Part shown: one piece after another, positions 22,123-33,749 of the stretch
Numbering within the stretch: the first letter of the stretch is position 1
How the letters are laid out: each line of letters opens with the position of its first letter
NCBI GenBank assembly: GCA_002633005.1
Contig: NMRA01000009.1
Span: 1,396,761 to 1,460,760 of the forward strand
DNA: 64,000 nucleotides
Direction of reading: 5' to 3'
Source: Phoronis australis
Lineage: Eukaryota > Phoronida > Phoronidae
Made by a program: the position numbers and the translations under genes
Notes under the pieces: model-generated
Databases searched by the model: none
What the model was told of the DNA's origin: nothing
The model's input: only the letters and a program-made list of their open reading frames with translations

Positions 22123-23574
22123 CAATTTAGACCTCCAAGTCAGCCTAAAATGGACGATCGCATAAATCGGTTATAAAAGTTGACAACAAAATCTTTTTCC
22201 ATAACGAAGTAACTGACAATATGGCACTGTTTCATTTTTTATTTGTTTTTAAACTCACGTCAAACCCCGGTCACGCACGTGCGTGTGTCATATCAAGCAG
22301 GCAAAGAGATACTAAAAACTGCAGTGGGGTTGCACTGATTCATCGAGACAACTTGGTGCTGTCATCAGATGACATTTTATGGATAATTTTATTGCGAACG
22401 GAGCTGTGTTCTAGCAGCAAGTATATCAAAACACTCGAGCTGCAATTTGGCGACAAAGTGCCAGCGGCCATTACTTAGTTAGTCAGTTTTCCTCGGTGTG
22501 GTGTATGCAGAAACATGGTGTCCGATATTTAGGTTCTCTGAAAGTTTGCTAATTGTGTTTTTTTTTTAATGATTAGAACATAAATGTGGATTTCGGTGAC
22601 ATAGTATAGTAATAGAACTATTCCGTAAAGGTAAGTCATTATTTCAATAAAGGATTTACAACAATCCTTAGTATTTCCAATTAATGCAAAATGTGCCAAA
22701 ACGTCTGATAATTAGGTCGCTTGACTATAGTGAAGTGTGGACCTTGCAAAGTCACACTTAATTCCTTTAATTCAAACGCGATTCATTGAGGATATATGAA
22801 CCAGAAAGGACAGATGTGCTTTTACAAGTGATATTTTTAACTTTAAAATGTATTTGAGAGGAGGTGAAAACTTCTAACGTGGTAGCTGGAATTTGACTAC
22901 CACCGTTATAAATACATGGGGCTGAAACATGAACATAGCCGGATGGGGATTATTCCTGCACCAATAACAGACTAGGAAGGCCTACCTGTTGCATAGATTC
23001 TGGTAGACACAGGCAATACTGTCTACATGAACACTCAAAACTTGTTGTGAGCTAGCCTACCTAAAAACAGGTCTATTCACTCGACTTTATGTATGATGTT
23101 TAATGCATGTTGCTAACTTTCCAAAATGAAAAACGTGACGTCTGGATCGAGGACTGGGATCTTATGATTCCGGCGTAAGGGGAGAAATGTCCACCAAAAC
23201 CCTACAACGGCATGCTGATAGTATTTTTTGTGTTCTAGTTGTGCAATGGGGAAAATATGAGACTTTATATTAAAAGTGATGTGGACTAGTATGAGCATGT
23301 ATATGCATCCAGGTGTAAACACGACATGAGAATGTAAATATCGTTGCGTATGTCAATCGTGGGGAAAAGTCATAGTTTGGGTTTTCATGACAAGTTATGG
23401 ATCATCACGTTGTCTTCAGTACTTGAATACTTGATACCGTAGCCTTTTTCACACTATATTTATGTAATGGCAATATCAAGCCCAAATATTCACAACTTGT
23501 GCTTTTTTCATACACACATCTATGTGAACACTACAGTTGGTGACAAGATACGCTGGATTAAATATACCACATAA
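22123..23574 (+). other. Intergenic, nothing recognised
   Basis: CpG-moderate unique sequence. The 85-residue open frame at 22,221-22,478 has no motif or splice context that I recognise. Confidence 0.5.
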
Positions 23575-24071
23575 GGCCCTTTCATATTGACTTAACTCCG
23601 GTCTGAGCAGAGCGTTGACGTAAACAGCGCAGTTAACTTGACTGTTCATACTGGCTTCGGTAGTTAATGACCATCGAAGTTAAGGGTTGGTGACGCTGAT
23701 GTCATTGAAGTTATCGCAAGGTAGCGCTGTACGCTAAGATTTTTTTCAAAGTGACAATTTGGGAACATTTAAATGTGCTAAATGACATTAAACTCATTTT
23801 TAAATCGATTGGTTATCATTAGAGTAAAAAATAAGTAGTTATTAGTGACAGCACTACTCTGTAACTGTTGATGATAACAGTGGCACCTGGCAATAACTTC
23901 GATTGGAACGGAGTTAAGCGTTCATACTGCACCGCAGCGTCGACGCTGCGGTCTTAAATCCACCTGTTAACTGCGATGTAAACTGGAGCTGTTAACTGCG
24001 ATCCAGGACCGGAGTTAAGCGTTCATACTGACCGCAACTCCCCAAACCGTCGACGTTAGTATGAAAGGCCC
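23575..24071 (+). mobile_element. MITE family B, copy 1
   Basis: About 500 bp with inverted ends GGCCCTTTCATA (23,575) and TATGAAAGGCCC (24,071). The interior is rich in repeated GTTAACT, GGAGTTAAGCGTTCATACTG and a GCAGCGTCGACGCTGC palindrome. Related copies lie at 49,701-50,229 (-) and 55,814-56,318 (+). Copy 3 is flanked by TTAA on both sides, suggesting a TTAA-target (piggyBac-like) family; here the flanks are ATAA and TATA. Its right edge abuts the Penelope relic. Confidence 0.85.
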
Positions 24072-24750
24072 TATAAAAAATTCTTTAAGAACTAAAGTGA
24101 AAGATAATACTAATAATAGAATACTTTTCATAACCATGTTCAATCCATGTTTAAATGGAATTGGCCACGTCTTCATAAAACACCTTTCCGCTCTGCATAT
24201 TTCCCCTCAAATGAAACACCTATTCCCTCATCCACCTATAATTTCTTAGAGAAAGTGTAAAAGCCTAAAAAAATATTTAGTTAGAGCAAATATGGACAAT
24301 ATGCACCAAACTGACAAACCTATTGGCAACACACAATGTAATATATCTACATGCAAAATGTGTAACTTAATCAACGACAATACTTTCTTCCAGTCTTCTC
24401 AAACCAATGAAAACTTCAAAATAAAACATTATTATGACTGCGCCACCAGCAGTATCATTTACCTAATAACATGTAGAAAATGTTCCGTTCAATATGTATG
24501 ACAAACTCAATATAATCTACAAACTCGTTTTCGCAATCATAGATTTAGCATAATACATAAAAACATTTCTGATAGTATAGGTAATCATTTCAATTCCAAA
24601 AACCATTATCTACAAGATCTTTCTGTACAAATAATATGGAAACTCCAATACCCTAGTACCCCTCACAGACTCAAAAGAGAACAATTTTGGATAGATAAAC
24701 TTAACACACTTGAACCCAATGGATTAAACATAAAAACTTGTCAAATCATA
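24072..24750 (+). pseudogene. Penelope-like element, 3' part of ORF with GIY-YIG region (relic)
   Basis: Conceptual translation gives NRILFITMFNPCLNG, then a region ending FPHPPIIS (stop), then KKYLVRAN, then the linker zinc-binding motif CNISTCKMC, then SSIIYLITCRKCSVQYV (stop TGA where family members usually have Gly), then RFRNHR, IGNHFNSKNH and REQFWIDKLNTLEPNGLN. This order (end of RT/thumb, CxxxxCxxC linker, (I/V)YLIxCxxCxxQYVG, HF..H, FWIxxLxTxxPxGLN) is diagnostic of the C-terminus of Penelope-like retroelements with a GIY-YIG endonuclease. At least two in-frame stops make it non-functional. The reverse transcriptase core is missing, a usual 5' truncation. Confidence 0.85.
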
Positions 24751-27010
24751 TCCTTTACTTTTTTCTGCAACAATCTATCATGTTCGTTACGCCAATTATC
24801 AGATGTCATTTGTCATATCTCGTTTAATTTTGCTTTATTTCTATTTCTGTTGACAAAATATGTTATATATATGTTTACTTACCTATATATATTCTACATT
24901 TCGTCAAACAATGGTATCCTTTAGAGGATCTGGATCGCCTCTTTTAGTTTCAGATTTATTTTCTAGGTCATGTAGTGGTAACAAATGGAGTATTCTAGCT
25001 CTGCCTTAAACACATAGTTTAACACCAAAGACCTCCTTTTTAACACAAAGAATATCATTATATGATCCCTTTGCACAAAGCAGTTATTATCCTCATGGCT
25101 AATTAAGGAAGCCTAGCAGTTAATGATGTAGAACTTCATCAGAGCCAATTTTGAATGCAGGCTTGTGCATTATGTAATTGATGGCGATGACACAGGAGTG
25201 AGATAGGCATGTTATACTCAGTCACACAAGGCTAGGAACCAGCGTGGAATATGAGAGTTATAGCAACGAATCTTTCGACCACAGGGAAATTTTAAAAATT
25301 TTTTTACTTGAATGTGACAAAACATCAGATGTAGGCTGTTGACAATTAACAAAGCACCTCGAGAGGATGCTGTTGGGAATGCGAATGAGCCATAGGCAAA
25401 TAGGTTCGCAAGTGCGCCGTTCGTTTTACATGAAGACTGGGATACTGCGTCAGATCCTGAAGGCGATGACCGCACCACTTTTGATGTTTGATCATTGTAA
25501 GTGTCATAACAAAAACATTGCCGTGAACAAATATTAGGCAAATGTGTCTTTTTTAGTTCTATTTGTTACTTTAAATTGGATATAGTGCAAGTCATACGAT
25601 AGGGGCTACGAATTTGTCATTTCATCCTGGGTTTCGTGGTGTGTATACATTATGTGAAAGGCAAGGAGAGATAAAAATTTTGTTGTTAGTGTGTATTTTA
25701 TGAATTGAATGTTACATTTTATCACAAATCCTTGTTTTTTAATTCAATATCCAATTTGATCAGCTGCCGAAAGGGGGATGTCGAAATCACCAAAAGTCTT
25801 TAAATTTAGGAAAATATGTAACCTATTGCAACACATACGGTAATCAAACCTTGAAGAACAGCTGACTCTCAAGCAAAAAATGATTTCAAAACAATTTCAT
25901 ATATTTTTAGCAAGTGTAAGGTCAACTGAATATACCATTTACTGTGAAATAATTGGAATATTCCTTATACTTTTAGCACAAAAAAATAAAGTTGTCAAAG
26001 TTGTTTCTTTATAGCAGCTTATATAAAAATGTATTAAAGTTAAATCTTCACCGTTTACAAAGGAGGCAGTTGAACATGCCTTTCAGTTCAGCAAAAGTCG
26101 CCATGTTGTCGGTGCTGTGACGAAGTCCACCGAGAATTGTGAGCACTTTAACCACTCAATAAGTAACATATGCGTGACTAGATTCTGTTGAAAACTGTTG
26201 AATGACAAAGAATTGTATGTAAAGATATGTCTCAGTACATTTCATTGTAAAATATTGGTAAAAATAATTTATAAATAGTTTTAAACTCGTAACTTATGCT
26301 GCTGTTGTCCAAGATGGCGGACCCGATCCAAAAAAATATGTCCCAAATTTCTCCACAAAATTGCTATAACGTTGTACTGATTCACCCGATTTTGTTGATT
26401 TTTTAATTTTGTTGTATGGGATGCATTATTGTTCTGGTGATATTGAAGAATTTCTTCAAACCGACAAGAATTGTTTGACCGTCCTATTTGTACTTCCTCG
26501 TGGACTTGACAGTTTCCAGAGACGACGCATCTTCGCATCTTAGATCAATGGGGAATCTGCACAGACACCCCAGCCCGTGGTGTATTGTCACAAACTTCCA
26601 ATACACAGCGGTCTGGCATTCTTCTTCAAATGCCAATTAAGTTGAAACTGTCATGTTCAAATTCGCAAGAAAACACTTGAATTTTTGGCAATGGAGACAC
26701 TCCACCAACTTGGCATTGCTCGGAGACACGTCTCACTCCTGCGATGTATTAACTGAAGTTAGCCGAAGATGACATTTTTCTGTTCGTAGAATTTTGTGGG
26801 GAAATGGGAGCGTTTTTAAATGAAATTCTACACAAATTGCGGAATGAAATAAGAAAAAATTGTGGTTCGTATTAGTTAAGCTTTATTAATACAGTAGTCA
26901 AGACACTTGTGTACCGTACATCTTAACAACATCAAAATTAGCTTTCAGTCTTATCGCTTTAATCTCAGATTCTTTTTGCTAGCCATCATGATTTTGAGAA
27001 TTTCAAACAC
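24751..27010 (+). other. 3' flank of the Penelope relic and intergenic DNA, no gene seen
   Basis: TA-rich sequence to about 24,930 may be the 3' UTR of the Penelope element. Beyond it I see no repeat shared within the window. The minus-strand frame 25,218-25,541 has no recognisable feature. Confidence 0.5.
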
Positions 27011-27531
27011 CAGGGCTTGGAATTTTCCGCGGAAACGCGGATTTCCGCTTTTTTCAAATGTGCTTTCCGCTTTTTTTATAATATTTCCACGTAAAAAAAT
27101 CGGATTTGATATAAAATTTCCGCGGCAAATTCCTTTCTTACCTCGTCGTTGCAGACGACGTTCACCTCGAAAAGCGGAAGTTGCTCTTTATGTTTCGGAG
27201 GAACGTAAATTGTCAACATCGCCGGGGCATCTGGGACAGTGGGACAGCGTGGTGGGATTTTTAATGGTGTCTCGTGGTAGTGTTAAGCGTGGCGACAAAT
27301 ACTACCGCTCTGCAGCCAAAAATGTGTGGGTTGGGAGTGGACGGGCGAGCTAAAAGGACGCAAACGCATGCTAGTGATGGTGATAAGGTTTTTTTTTTTT
27401 TTTATAGTCCTCCCTATTTTTGTCGCGGAAAGGTTCACATTGACCAATTCAAGGCTGGTTATCGGGCATGATTTGGGCCGTAAAAGTTTCAAAGTTTCCG
27501 CGTTTTTTGTCACTGGTCATTCCAAGCACTG
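27011..27531 (+). mobile_element. hAT-like MITE with 6-bp flanking duplication
   Basis: The ends are CAGGGCTTGGAAT (27,011) and ATTCCAAGCACTG (27,531), matching at 12 of 13 positions. AAACAC lies immediately outside both ends (27,005-27,010 and 27,532-27,537). The subterminal parts are dense in TTTCCGC/GCGGAAA words including TTTTCCGCGGAAA. The 148-residue open frame that starts at 26,907 runs across the left boundary, so it is not a gene. Confidence 0.8.
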
Positions 27532-27537
27532 AAACAC

Positions 27538-28148
27538 ATTGCAGCACCATCTTTGAAAATCATGTCGATGTTGTTTGGTTTCTTGTTTTGGTGTGGAACC
27601 ATTCTTAAATACTCTTTAGTTGGCGTTAGTGAGTGTTCATGATAGCACTGTTTACTGACAGACTTCATTGATTGCTTCATTGGGAAGATTAGACTAATCT
27701 TCTCCAGTTTGAAGTTTACGATTGTGCCTTATCATAATAAAGCTGTGTGGATCAGTAAATGACATTTGTAATGCCAGGGAAAAACGGACTTTTTGAAGAC
27801 TGGGGTGTCATCGGTTTATAAAATCCATTCTAACTGGATAGTGAAATGTAAGTGTGCTACATCAAAATATTGTTGTGTTTTATACTTGTTTCACCTATGT
27901 GTAGACATGTTAGACAATCATACAGCCTGATTTGGTTATTCAAACTGCATCACACACTGGCTCTCTAATATATTCACTGGGGTTGTAATTGACTATATTT
28001 GTGTTATAGCTTGTTGCTAGGGAATTAGGATATCACCTTTTTAGAGAGAAAGCAAAATGGATGATTTACGCTTGTGGCCTTTAGAATAACTCCTTTGTTT
28101 GAAAAATTGATGGAGCCAATAGGGTTTTACATCGAAGTTTGATGTTTG
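27538..28148 (+). other. Unique sequence upstream of the candidate promoter
   Basis: AT-rich sequence with no repeat or gene that I can see. CpG frequency falls off across this stretch. Confidence 0.5.
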
Positions 28149-28223
28149 ATTGGTACAAAACAATAAAGCCAGGCAATAATATTTTCCCTATAAATGCCTG
28201 TTGGAACTACGCGACACTCAGTT
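28149..28223 (+). promoter_or_regulatory. Candidate RNA polymerase II core promoter
   Basis: ATTGG (inverted CCAAT) at 28,149-28,153, TATAAAT at 28,189-28,195 and TCAGTT (initiator-like) at 28,218-28,223. The distance from the TATA T to the initiator A (28,220) is 31 bases, the classical spacing, and the CCAAT box sits about 70 bases upstream. A possible donor (CCG/GTAAAA) follows at about 28,256. It lies at the left end of the CpG-poor region 3, where a + strand gene could start. No transcript evidence. Confidence 0.35.
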
Positions 28224-28329
28224 GAGATCCGTCACAAGCCTGCGATTTAGTGTCCGGTAAAAGAACTGAATATTCTGTTATGGAATAGCACAAGTCAGTC
28301 TAAATCGTTTTGATGGCATGATTGTTTGA

Positions 28330-28620
28330 GGTTATATAGTAACCTAGAAAAATGTCCAAATTTGGCTAACTTTGGAACATTATATCTTATAAATGGCTGA
28401 TAAGATTCATGTCAAACTTTAAGATTTACGTTGTGTACTACTTTTCATATAGCTATACGTTATCGTTTTTAAAACATTGCACTTTTGCTTGAGGGAAGCC
28501 AAAAAATAGGTAAAACTCCTAAGTTTCATAAAACAAAAATAAAGTGATATGTTTGAAAACTATCAACGCTTTTGAGATCTCATTTTAAATAAAATTTGAC
28601 CTGACTTAATTAATGGTAAG
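28330..28620 (+). repeat. Repeat A, copy 2 (truncated)
   Basis: It shares CTAGAAAAATGTCCAAATTTG, ATAAATGGCTGATAAGATTC, CTTTTGCTTGAGGGA and TTAATTAATGG with the other copies, in the same order. The distal third of the repeat is missing. Confidence 0.85.
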
Positions 28621-30219
28621 TACGAAGACTTGTCAGTAATGTCCAACATTCACTACTTGCTCACTTTAAAGGTGCTGCAAAAATGATTGTTGTGCACTGT
28701 TGTTCATGACAAAATGCCTCGTTTTATCATCAATTTTAACAGTGCAAATGTGAAAGCGCACATGCTCCGTTTATAGTTTACACACAACACCTCATTTTCA
28801 AGCATAGCAGTGAATTCATACAAGTAGTGAATAACTTGAATCCCTACAACATGCTTATTTATTGAACTGCAGTTGAATAAGCAATCAGTAGGACTTTTAC
28901 CTGAAAAAAATTAATGTTGGAAGCTCTTCTGTTGTACTGCGACAGTGAACCCTTTTTGTAGAGTTTCTAACCCATAAAATAGGGAATTTGATCATAAAAT
29001 ATGCCCTTTGTTGGGAATCTAGCCATGAAAAACTATGTCTGTATGTACTTATGTAAGTCTGTACTGGACATTGGAGTTCTTTCACTCTGAGTGATCTTTA
29101 GGTATGTATTAAAATATCAGCATTAACGTCACGAATATCAGATGATATGCTCATATTCTGCGACAGGTGAGAGCTAAATATTAAAAGAAGTTACAGTAAA
29201 TCTTCGCCTTCTGATATTTAGCACACAGTATGGCAGGCTGGTGATTTTTTTCCAATTTATTAACGAAATGAAAATTAAGAAAATTCTAATCCATTATTAG
29301 CTTGGCTTGTACTATTTAGATGGCAACAACCAATTTTTGGTCAAGTTTCCATTATTTACAGCAAAGTAATATACAGTCCGAATAAATTTAAAAGCGTGTC
29401 CCACGTCAATGGCGCAAAAATAAATTCATTGATGCACTGTGATTGCTTAAATCAGTCCAACGGTCACATTAAAATTGGGAGCGAAAAAGGACAAAAAAGT
29501 GGCTGATAGGTCTTCCAAATTGTCCCAAAGACTTGAGGCTGTTTGGGTCAATTCACGCATGCACATGTTTTTCTAAAATGATCCCTGAATCTACCTTTTG
29601 AAAAACAGAAAAATCACAATTTTTGTCTCTTATTTTGATGCAAGTAAGTGAAGAGTTAGCTTAACAGCAGATGTGTGTGATGGCAGATGTGATTCCTCCC
29701 ATAAATTGTGGAGAGGTGAGGCTAATTGATGATTTTCAGGGCATGCACTTTCCAGTGCAAGGGAGTTATCAGCTATAAAGCTGATAGCGACAATTAAAAT
29801 GAAATTTATGACACCACTCTGGGGCAGGAGTGTTTGTGTGGTAAATTAATTCCATAAGCTGTGTTCAAAAGAAGTGTTTTTTGCTTCTGAAGATTAGAAT
29901 AAATAAAGAAGGTAATGCCTTGCACAGCTTGCAAGATGGCCAAACTTTTTACTATCTTTCAAGATGTGAGCATATTTGTGTACAAATTAAATTTGCGCCC
30001 GTTTGTATTGAAGTGAAGATTCAGTGATGTCATGCTGTCTTGAAGATCTAATCTCATTGCATGAATTCTTTACTAATTTAACAAAAGCAATCTGCTGTTT
30101 TGTAGATTCAGTCAATGCTCACAAGTCGAGTGTGTTTTAAAAATGTATCCTGCTGGAAATTAACGAAGCTAAAACCCTGTTGCAATTTATGTTCAGGTAA
30201 CATTCTGCCGATTCTGGTA
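28621..30219 (+). other. AT-rich, CpG-poor, no gene seen
   Basis: I see no repeat from this window and no convincing exon. The sequence composition resembles the TBC introns. Confidence 0.5.
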
Positions 30220-30590
30220 AAAATCCTCCAGTTTGGGACAGCCTCAATACTTTGGGATATCAAATTTTTGATTTTCTTGATTCTAAAGATTGAGACATGG
30301 GAGATTTCATATTTATCAAATATCAGTCATAGCGTTTTTAATTAAAATAGACTTGGCAGTCAATAAAATTGTCGAAAATAACCACTGACTCAGCATTTTT
30401 ATGAGTGGCCCATGATATTCAACATCTAGGTGACTAGTCAGTTGTAATTGATTATAGTTCTTGGATTTAGGATGGCCATTATACCGTCTGTATTCTAAAA
30501 TTTGATTCAAACTCCGACCTTGAGCAAAATGATTATTTTTCACTGCCCCAAAATGGAGAATTTGTACTGTACACATTATGCTCGTCTTGG
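30220..30590 (+). mobile_element. Repeat F, copy 1 (MITE-like)
   Basis: The ends are CTCCAGTTTGGGACAGC and, inverted, CACTGCCCCAAAATGGAGAA. The interior shares AGATTGAGACATG and TATCAAATATCAG with the copy at 39.9 kb and, reversed, with those at 41.1 and 59.9 kb. The minus-strand open frame 30,316-30,630 falls within it and is not a gene. Confidence 0.7.
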
Positions 30591-31349
30591 ATTGTATGAC
30601 ATTAAAATCAAACCTATTGGTTGAGACCAAAACTAGTTGTCTTACTTGTTAGTGGCCTCAGTCTGGATTATGTGGAATGTAGATGGATTGTCAGTTTGAC
30701 ATTTGTGACGACAAGACTGTTCAGTTTTGCCTATTCCTTTCTCGTCATAAATTGTGCGCCAACCTAACCGAATAATGATGATGCTGCACATTCAAAATAT
30801 AGACCAGCGCAATGGCTGGGAAATGAAATTGGGAAAAAGGTACCAGAGATAATGGCGAATGATAGAAAGCAACTCCCTCCTGTAGATGATACTATGCAAC
30901 GCTGTCCTTTCGGCTGTTGAATCTTATAGCTGTTAGTTTTTCAAATCGCTTATAGGATTGATTTTCAAAATAACGTTCAGTTTGCAGGTTTTTGACTGAA
31001 TCGTTGAAATGGGATTGATTTCATCATGTTTTTGTTTCATGCTGTGAAACTGAATCTTCAAGACAACATAGGGTTAAAATCATTCAATCTTCTAAACATG
31101 ATTGAGTTGATAAAGTAAGATTACCTTTACAAAGTACGGTAGGGTTGGTTTTTGTTTTAAGCTCGATTATTTATTTAGTAGCTTTGAATCTACAAGGTAG
31201 GATTGATTTTGAATTGTTATTTTTGCACCTTTTGCTCCCCATAGTGGGGTTGGGTTATAAATCTGCAATCTGTGCCAACTAAATGAATTACTGAGCTAGC
31301 AAGATGTGTTACATTTTTGCGAAAATGTAATAAGATGTAAATATCTATA
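30591..31349 (+). other. AT-rich, nothing recognised
   Basis: I see no gene or shared repeat in this stretch. Confidence 0.5.
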
Positions 31350-31495
31350 ATCACATTGATATGTACGCAGTAAAACTGAATTTTGAAACTTGAAAGTAAA
31401 AAACTTATAAAATTTGATTTTTTTACTTGTGATCAGTATTCCATTAATTGGGTCTTTTGACCTTGCCTTTTTAGTAAAATTTAGCAAAACAGAGA
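31350..31495 (-). repeat. Repeat A, copy 3 (reverse, fragment)
   Basis: The reverse complement reads TTTTGCTAAATTTTACTAAA then GACCCAATTAATGGAATACT and AAATCAAATTTTATAAG, matching the distal third of repeat A. Only this part is recognisable. Confidence 0.65.
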
Positions 31496-31975
31496 GATAC
31501 ACTACAACTCAACCTAAAAGCACGAGAAGTTTGTGTGAAAGTCTTCTAATGTAGTTTACATTCATGGCCCAAAATTCAGTAACACTGTTCAGTTTTAATC
31601 TTCTGTTTGTAAATTTTATCGTTCTTTGCATTGTTTGGCATTGAAATCCAACTTTCCCATAGTATTCATAATGTGTTTATTTATTTACAGAGTTTCATGT
31701 AAATTACAATTATGAACTATGGTTATGGAGGACCTTAAATCAACAAGTCACTTGGTGAAATATCTACAAAATTTTTGAATTGCACTCAGTTAAAGTACAT
31801 ATTTTCCGAAAATAAAAAAGCTGTACTATTTGATATTTTGCTTCATACTAAGGCTGCTTAGATGAACATTCAAGCGGGATATCCACTAGTAATAATAGTG
31901 TATCCCGACTGGAGTATTTTGATAAATATGTTACATGCACAATCGTAAAATGCTATCATCATCTCACTTTTTCAG

Positions 31976-32025
31976 GTATTTCTAACCTAGCAGTGTCTTC
32001 AACTCGCACACATAAGGTTTTTAAG
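31976..32025 (+). CDS. Candidate small exon, unrecognised gene
   Basis: A good acceptor (CTCACTTTTTCAG) is followed by 50 bases open in one frame (ISNLAVSSTRTHKVFK) and a strong donor AAG/GTAAGT. It begins with two bases of a split codon and ends in phase 0, which fits the next candidate exon at 32,854. I do not recognise the peptide; an exon this short can arise by chance, so it rests on the splice sites and matching phase. Confidence 0.35.
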
Positions 32026-32853
32026 GTAAGTGGGTCTGGTTGTTTGGATGGTTTATGGCTTTTAGTCTAATAACATTACTTGAAACTGTGTTTTGTGATT
32101 TTGGGTCTGGTTACCATGACAATATTCAATATTCAGTGCATCCTACCGATGGTTAAATGTTCAGTGGTGAAATTAGAGGTTGCTGAAGAGAAGGTTGAGT
32201 CTTCATATAGGTTCACATGTGATGACTGAATTCAAGTGTAAAAGGTTTGGGATGGTACTTCTACCATTCATGAAGACGGATTTATGGTCCTGCTGGAAGC
32301 TTCACAAACTATCTAGTAAAGTGTCTATAGCCTGGTAAGTACTTTTACCTTTTTATTTACATTTGCAGATAAAGCTATGCATGTAATAGAAACTGATAAA
32401 AGCAGTTTAATGCTTGGCATCTCTTATTTTTAGGATTTTGAAGAACAGACATTCCAAATTTAAGCCATGTGCTTGAGTTTTATGAGGTTCTTTTTTCTAG
32501 AATCCGTATACTTAGACAAATAAGCGTTAAAGGTTATCATAGCACGTTTCAAAGTGACTGCAGATTTTTCAGTAACATAATAAAATCAAACAGTTTCAAT
32601 GTCAGTGGCTTTCTGTAAACTTGGTACCATATAGTGGTTCTTATTATTTGTAATTATGATGCCAATAGATTGAAGTTTCCAGGTACTTATTAATTTCTAC
32701 TGGTCAGTTGACTCTTTTGTTGTCAGGGTGATTTTTTGTCTTCTTTATTACTGGAATTTCAGCAGCTTTGCTCTGAAACTATGATGTAAAACTTATTTCA
32801 TTTTAACAGTCAAATGGAATATTTGGAATAAATTGTTGTTTGTTAATTTACAG
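32026..32853 (+). other. Candidate intron, nothing recognised
   Basis: AT-rich. There is a 37-codon open frame from ATG at about 32,225 that runs up to TG/GTAAGT near 32,339, but it lacks a plausible upstream acceptor. Confidence 0.4.
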
Positions 32854-32890
32854 ATTGATGTAAGGGGGCGGAATGGTGGCATAACTGATG
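32854..32890 (+). CDS. Candidate small exon, unrecognised gene
   Basis: The acceptor is TTGTTAATTTACAG and the donor GATG/GTGAGT. The 37 bases read IDVRGRNGGITD in the frame continued from 31,976-32,025, leaving one base for the next exon. It borders a repeat E copy that begins about 25 bases downstream. I recognise no protein family. Confidence 0.33.
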
Positions 32891-32914
32891 GTGAGTATAT
32901 TAAGGAGTGAAGTA

Positions 32915-33370
32915 GGGGACGTGCACATGGGTTGCATTTACACGAGGCGCACTTGGCATGGAGCAGCTGGCACGGGACAGCTGATTGGGCGCAAGTATGT
33001 GTGTAAACACGAATGACAAAGAGCATATTGATGTCGTGGCAGCCATTTTTGTTACCTATTCGGGGGGGGGGGGGGGNGTAGAACCAGTTGCACTTGATCA
33101 GTTGCTCTTGTGTCAACTACACATAAACTGGGGGAAGGCAGAAGGGATCATCTTTTGTTGTGCTTATACAGTAGTGGACATATATTGTTTTGGTCGTTCG
33201 TCATTGTTAATTCGAATATGCGGAAGCTGTCTTCGTGCAATTGACTTCCGTGCTGATCCAGTTTTTGATAATGTCATGGAGATGCTACTGTAATGGAGCA
33301 ACTCGCACCACGACAGCTTATGTTGTATGAAGTGTTCCTCGGGTAAACACAGCTTTGTGTAGTAGTTGTC
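32915..33370 (+). mobile_element. Repeat E, copy 1 (MITE-like)
   Basis: It contains GCATTTACACGAGG, GGCATGGAGCAGCTGGCAC, AGTTGCACTTGATCAGTTGC, TCAACTACACATAAACTGGGG and a terminal GGGTAAACACAGC. The same order occurs at 44.37 and 51.17 kb. It includes a poly-G run ending in a one-base gap (N at 33,077). The overlapping open frames on both strands are products of the repeat. Confidence 0.75.
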
Positions 33371-33749
33371 AAAAAAGTTGATGAATTTCATCAAAGTGTG
33401 CTGAGCTTTGTCGAAGGTACTGTAAAAATACAAAAGAAAACGTGGCAAAAAAACAACAATAAATGACTGGAAAATTAGCCATAAATTTTAAATTTAAAAT
33501 TTTGCTGATTTATAATGAGAAGAAATTTTTTAAAGTTTTTTGAAAACTGCATTGTAACTTATGTCTAGAACATGTCACATGTACAATTCACGACTCAAAA
33601 GACAGGTTTCCTGTCCAGTCAAAATGGTCATATGGTGAATACAGTGGCCTAGCTTTAATGAGTCTTCCAAGTTTGTTACAGTACACAATGAAATAGTTAT
33701 TTGTTGGCAGTAAATTGGGTGTTCTCATAGAAATAGAATCACTTATTTA
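33371..33749 (+). other. AT-rich, nothing recognised
   Basis: I see no gene or shared repeat in this stretch. Confidence 0.45.

Noticed and set aside
26907-27353. 148-residue plus-strand frame
   Set aside because: It crosses the left boundary of the 27,011-27,531 MITE and reads through its subterminal repeats.
30067-30206. Possible exon after TTTTGTAG with donor TTCAG/GTAACA
   Set aside because: The polypyrimidine tract is short, the peptide is Cys/Lys-rich without motif, and a repeat F copy begins right after it.
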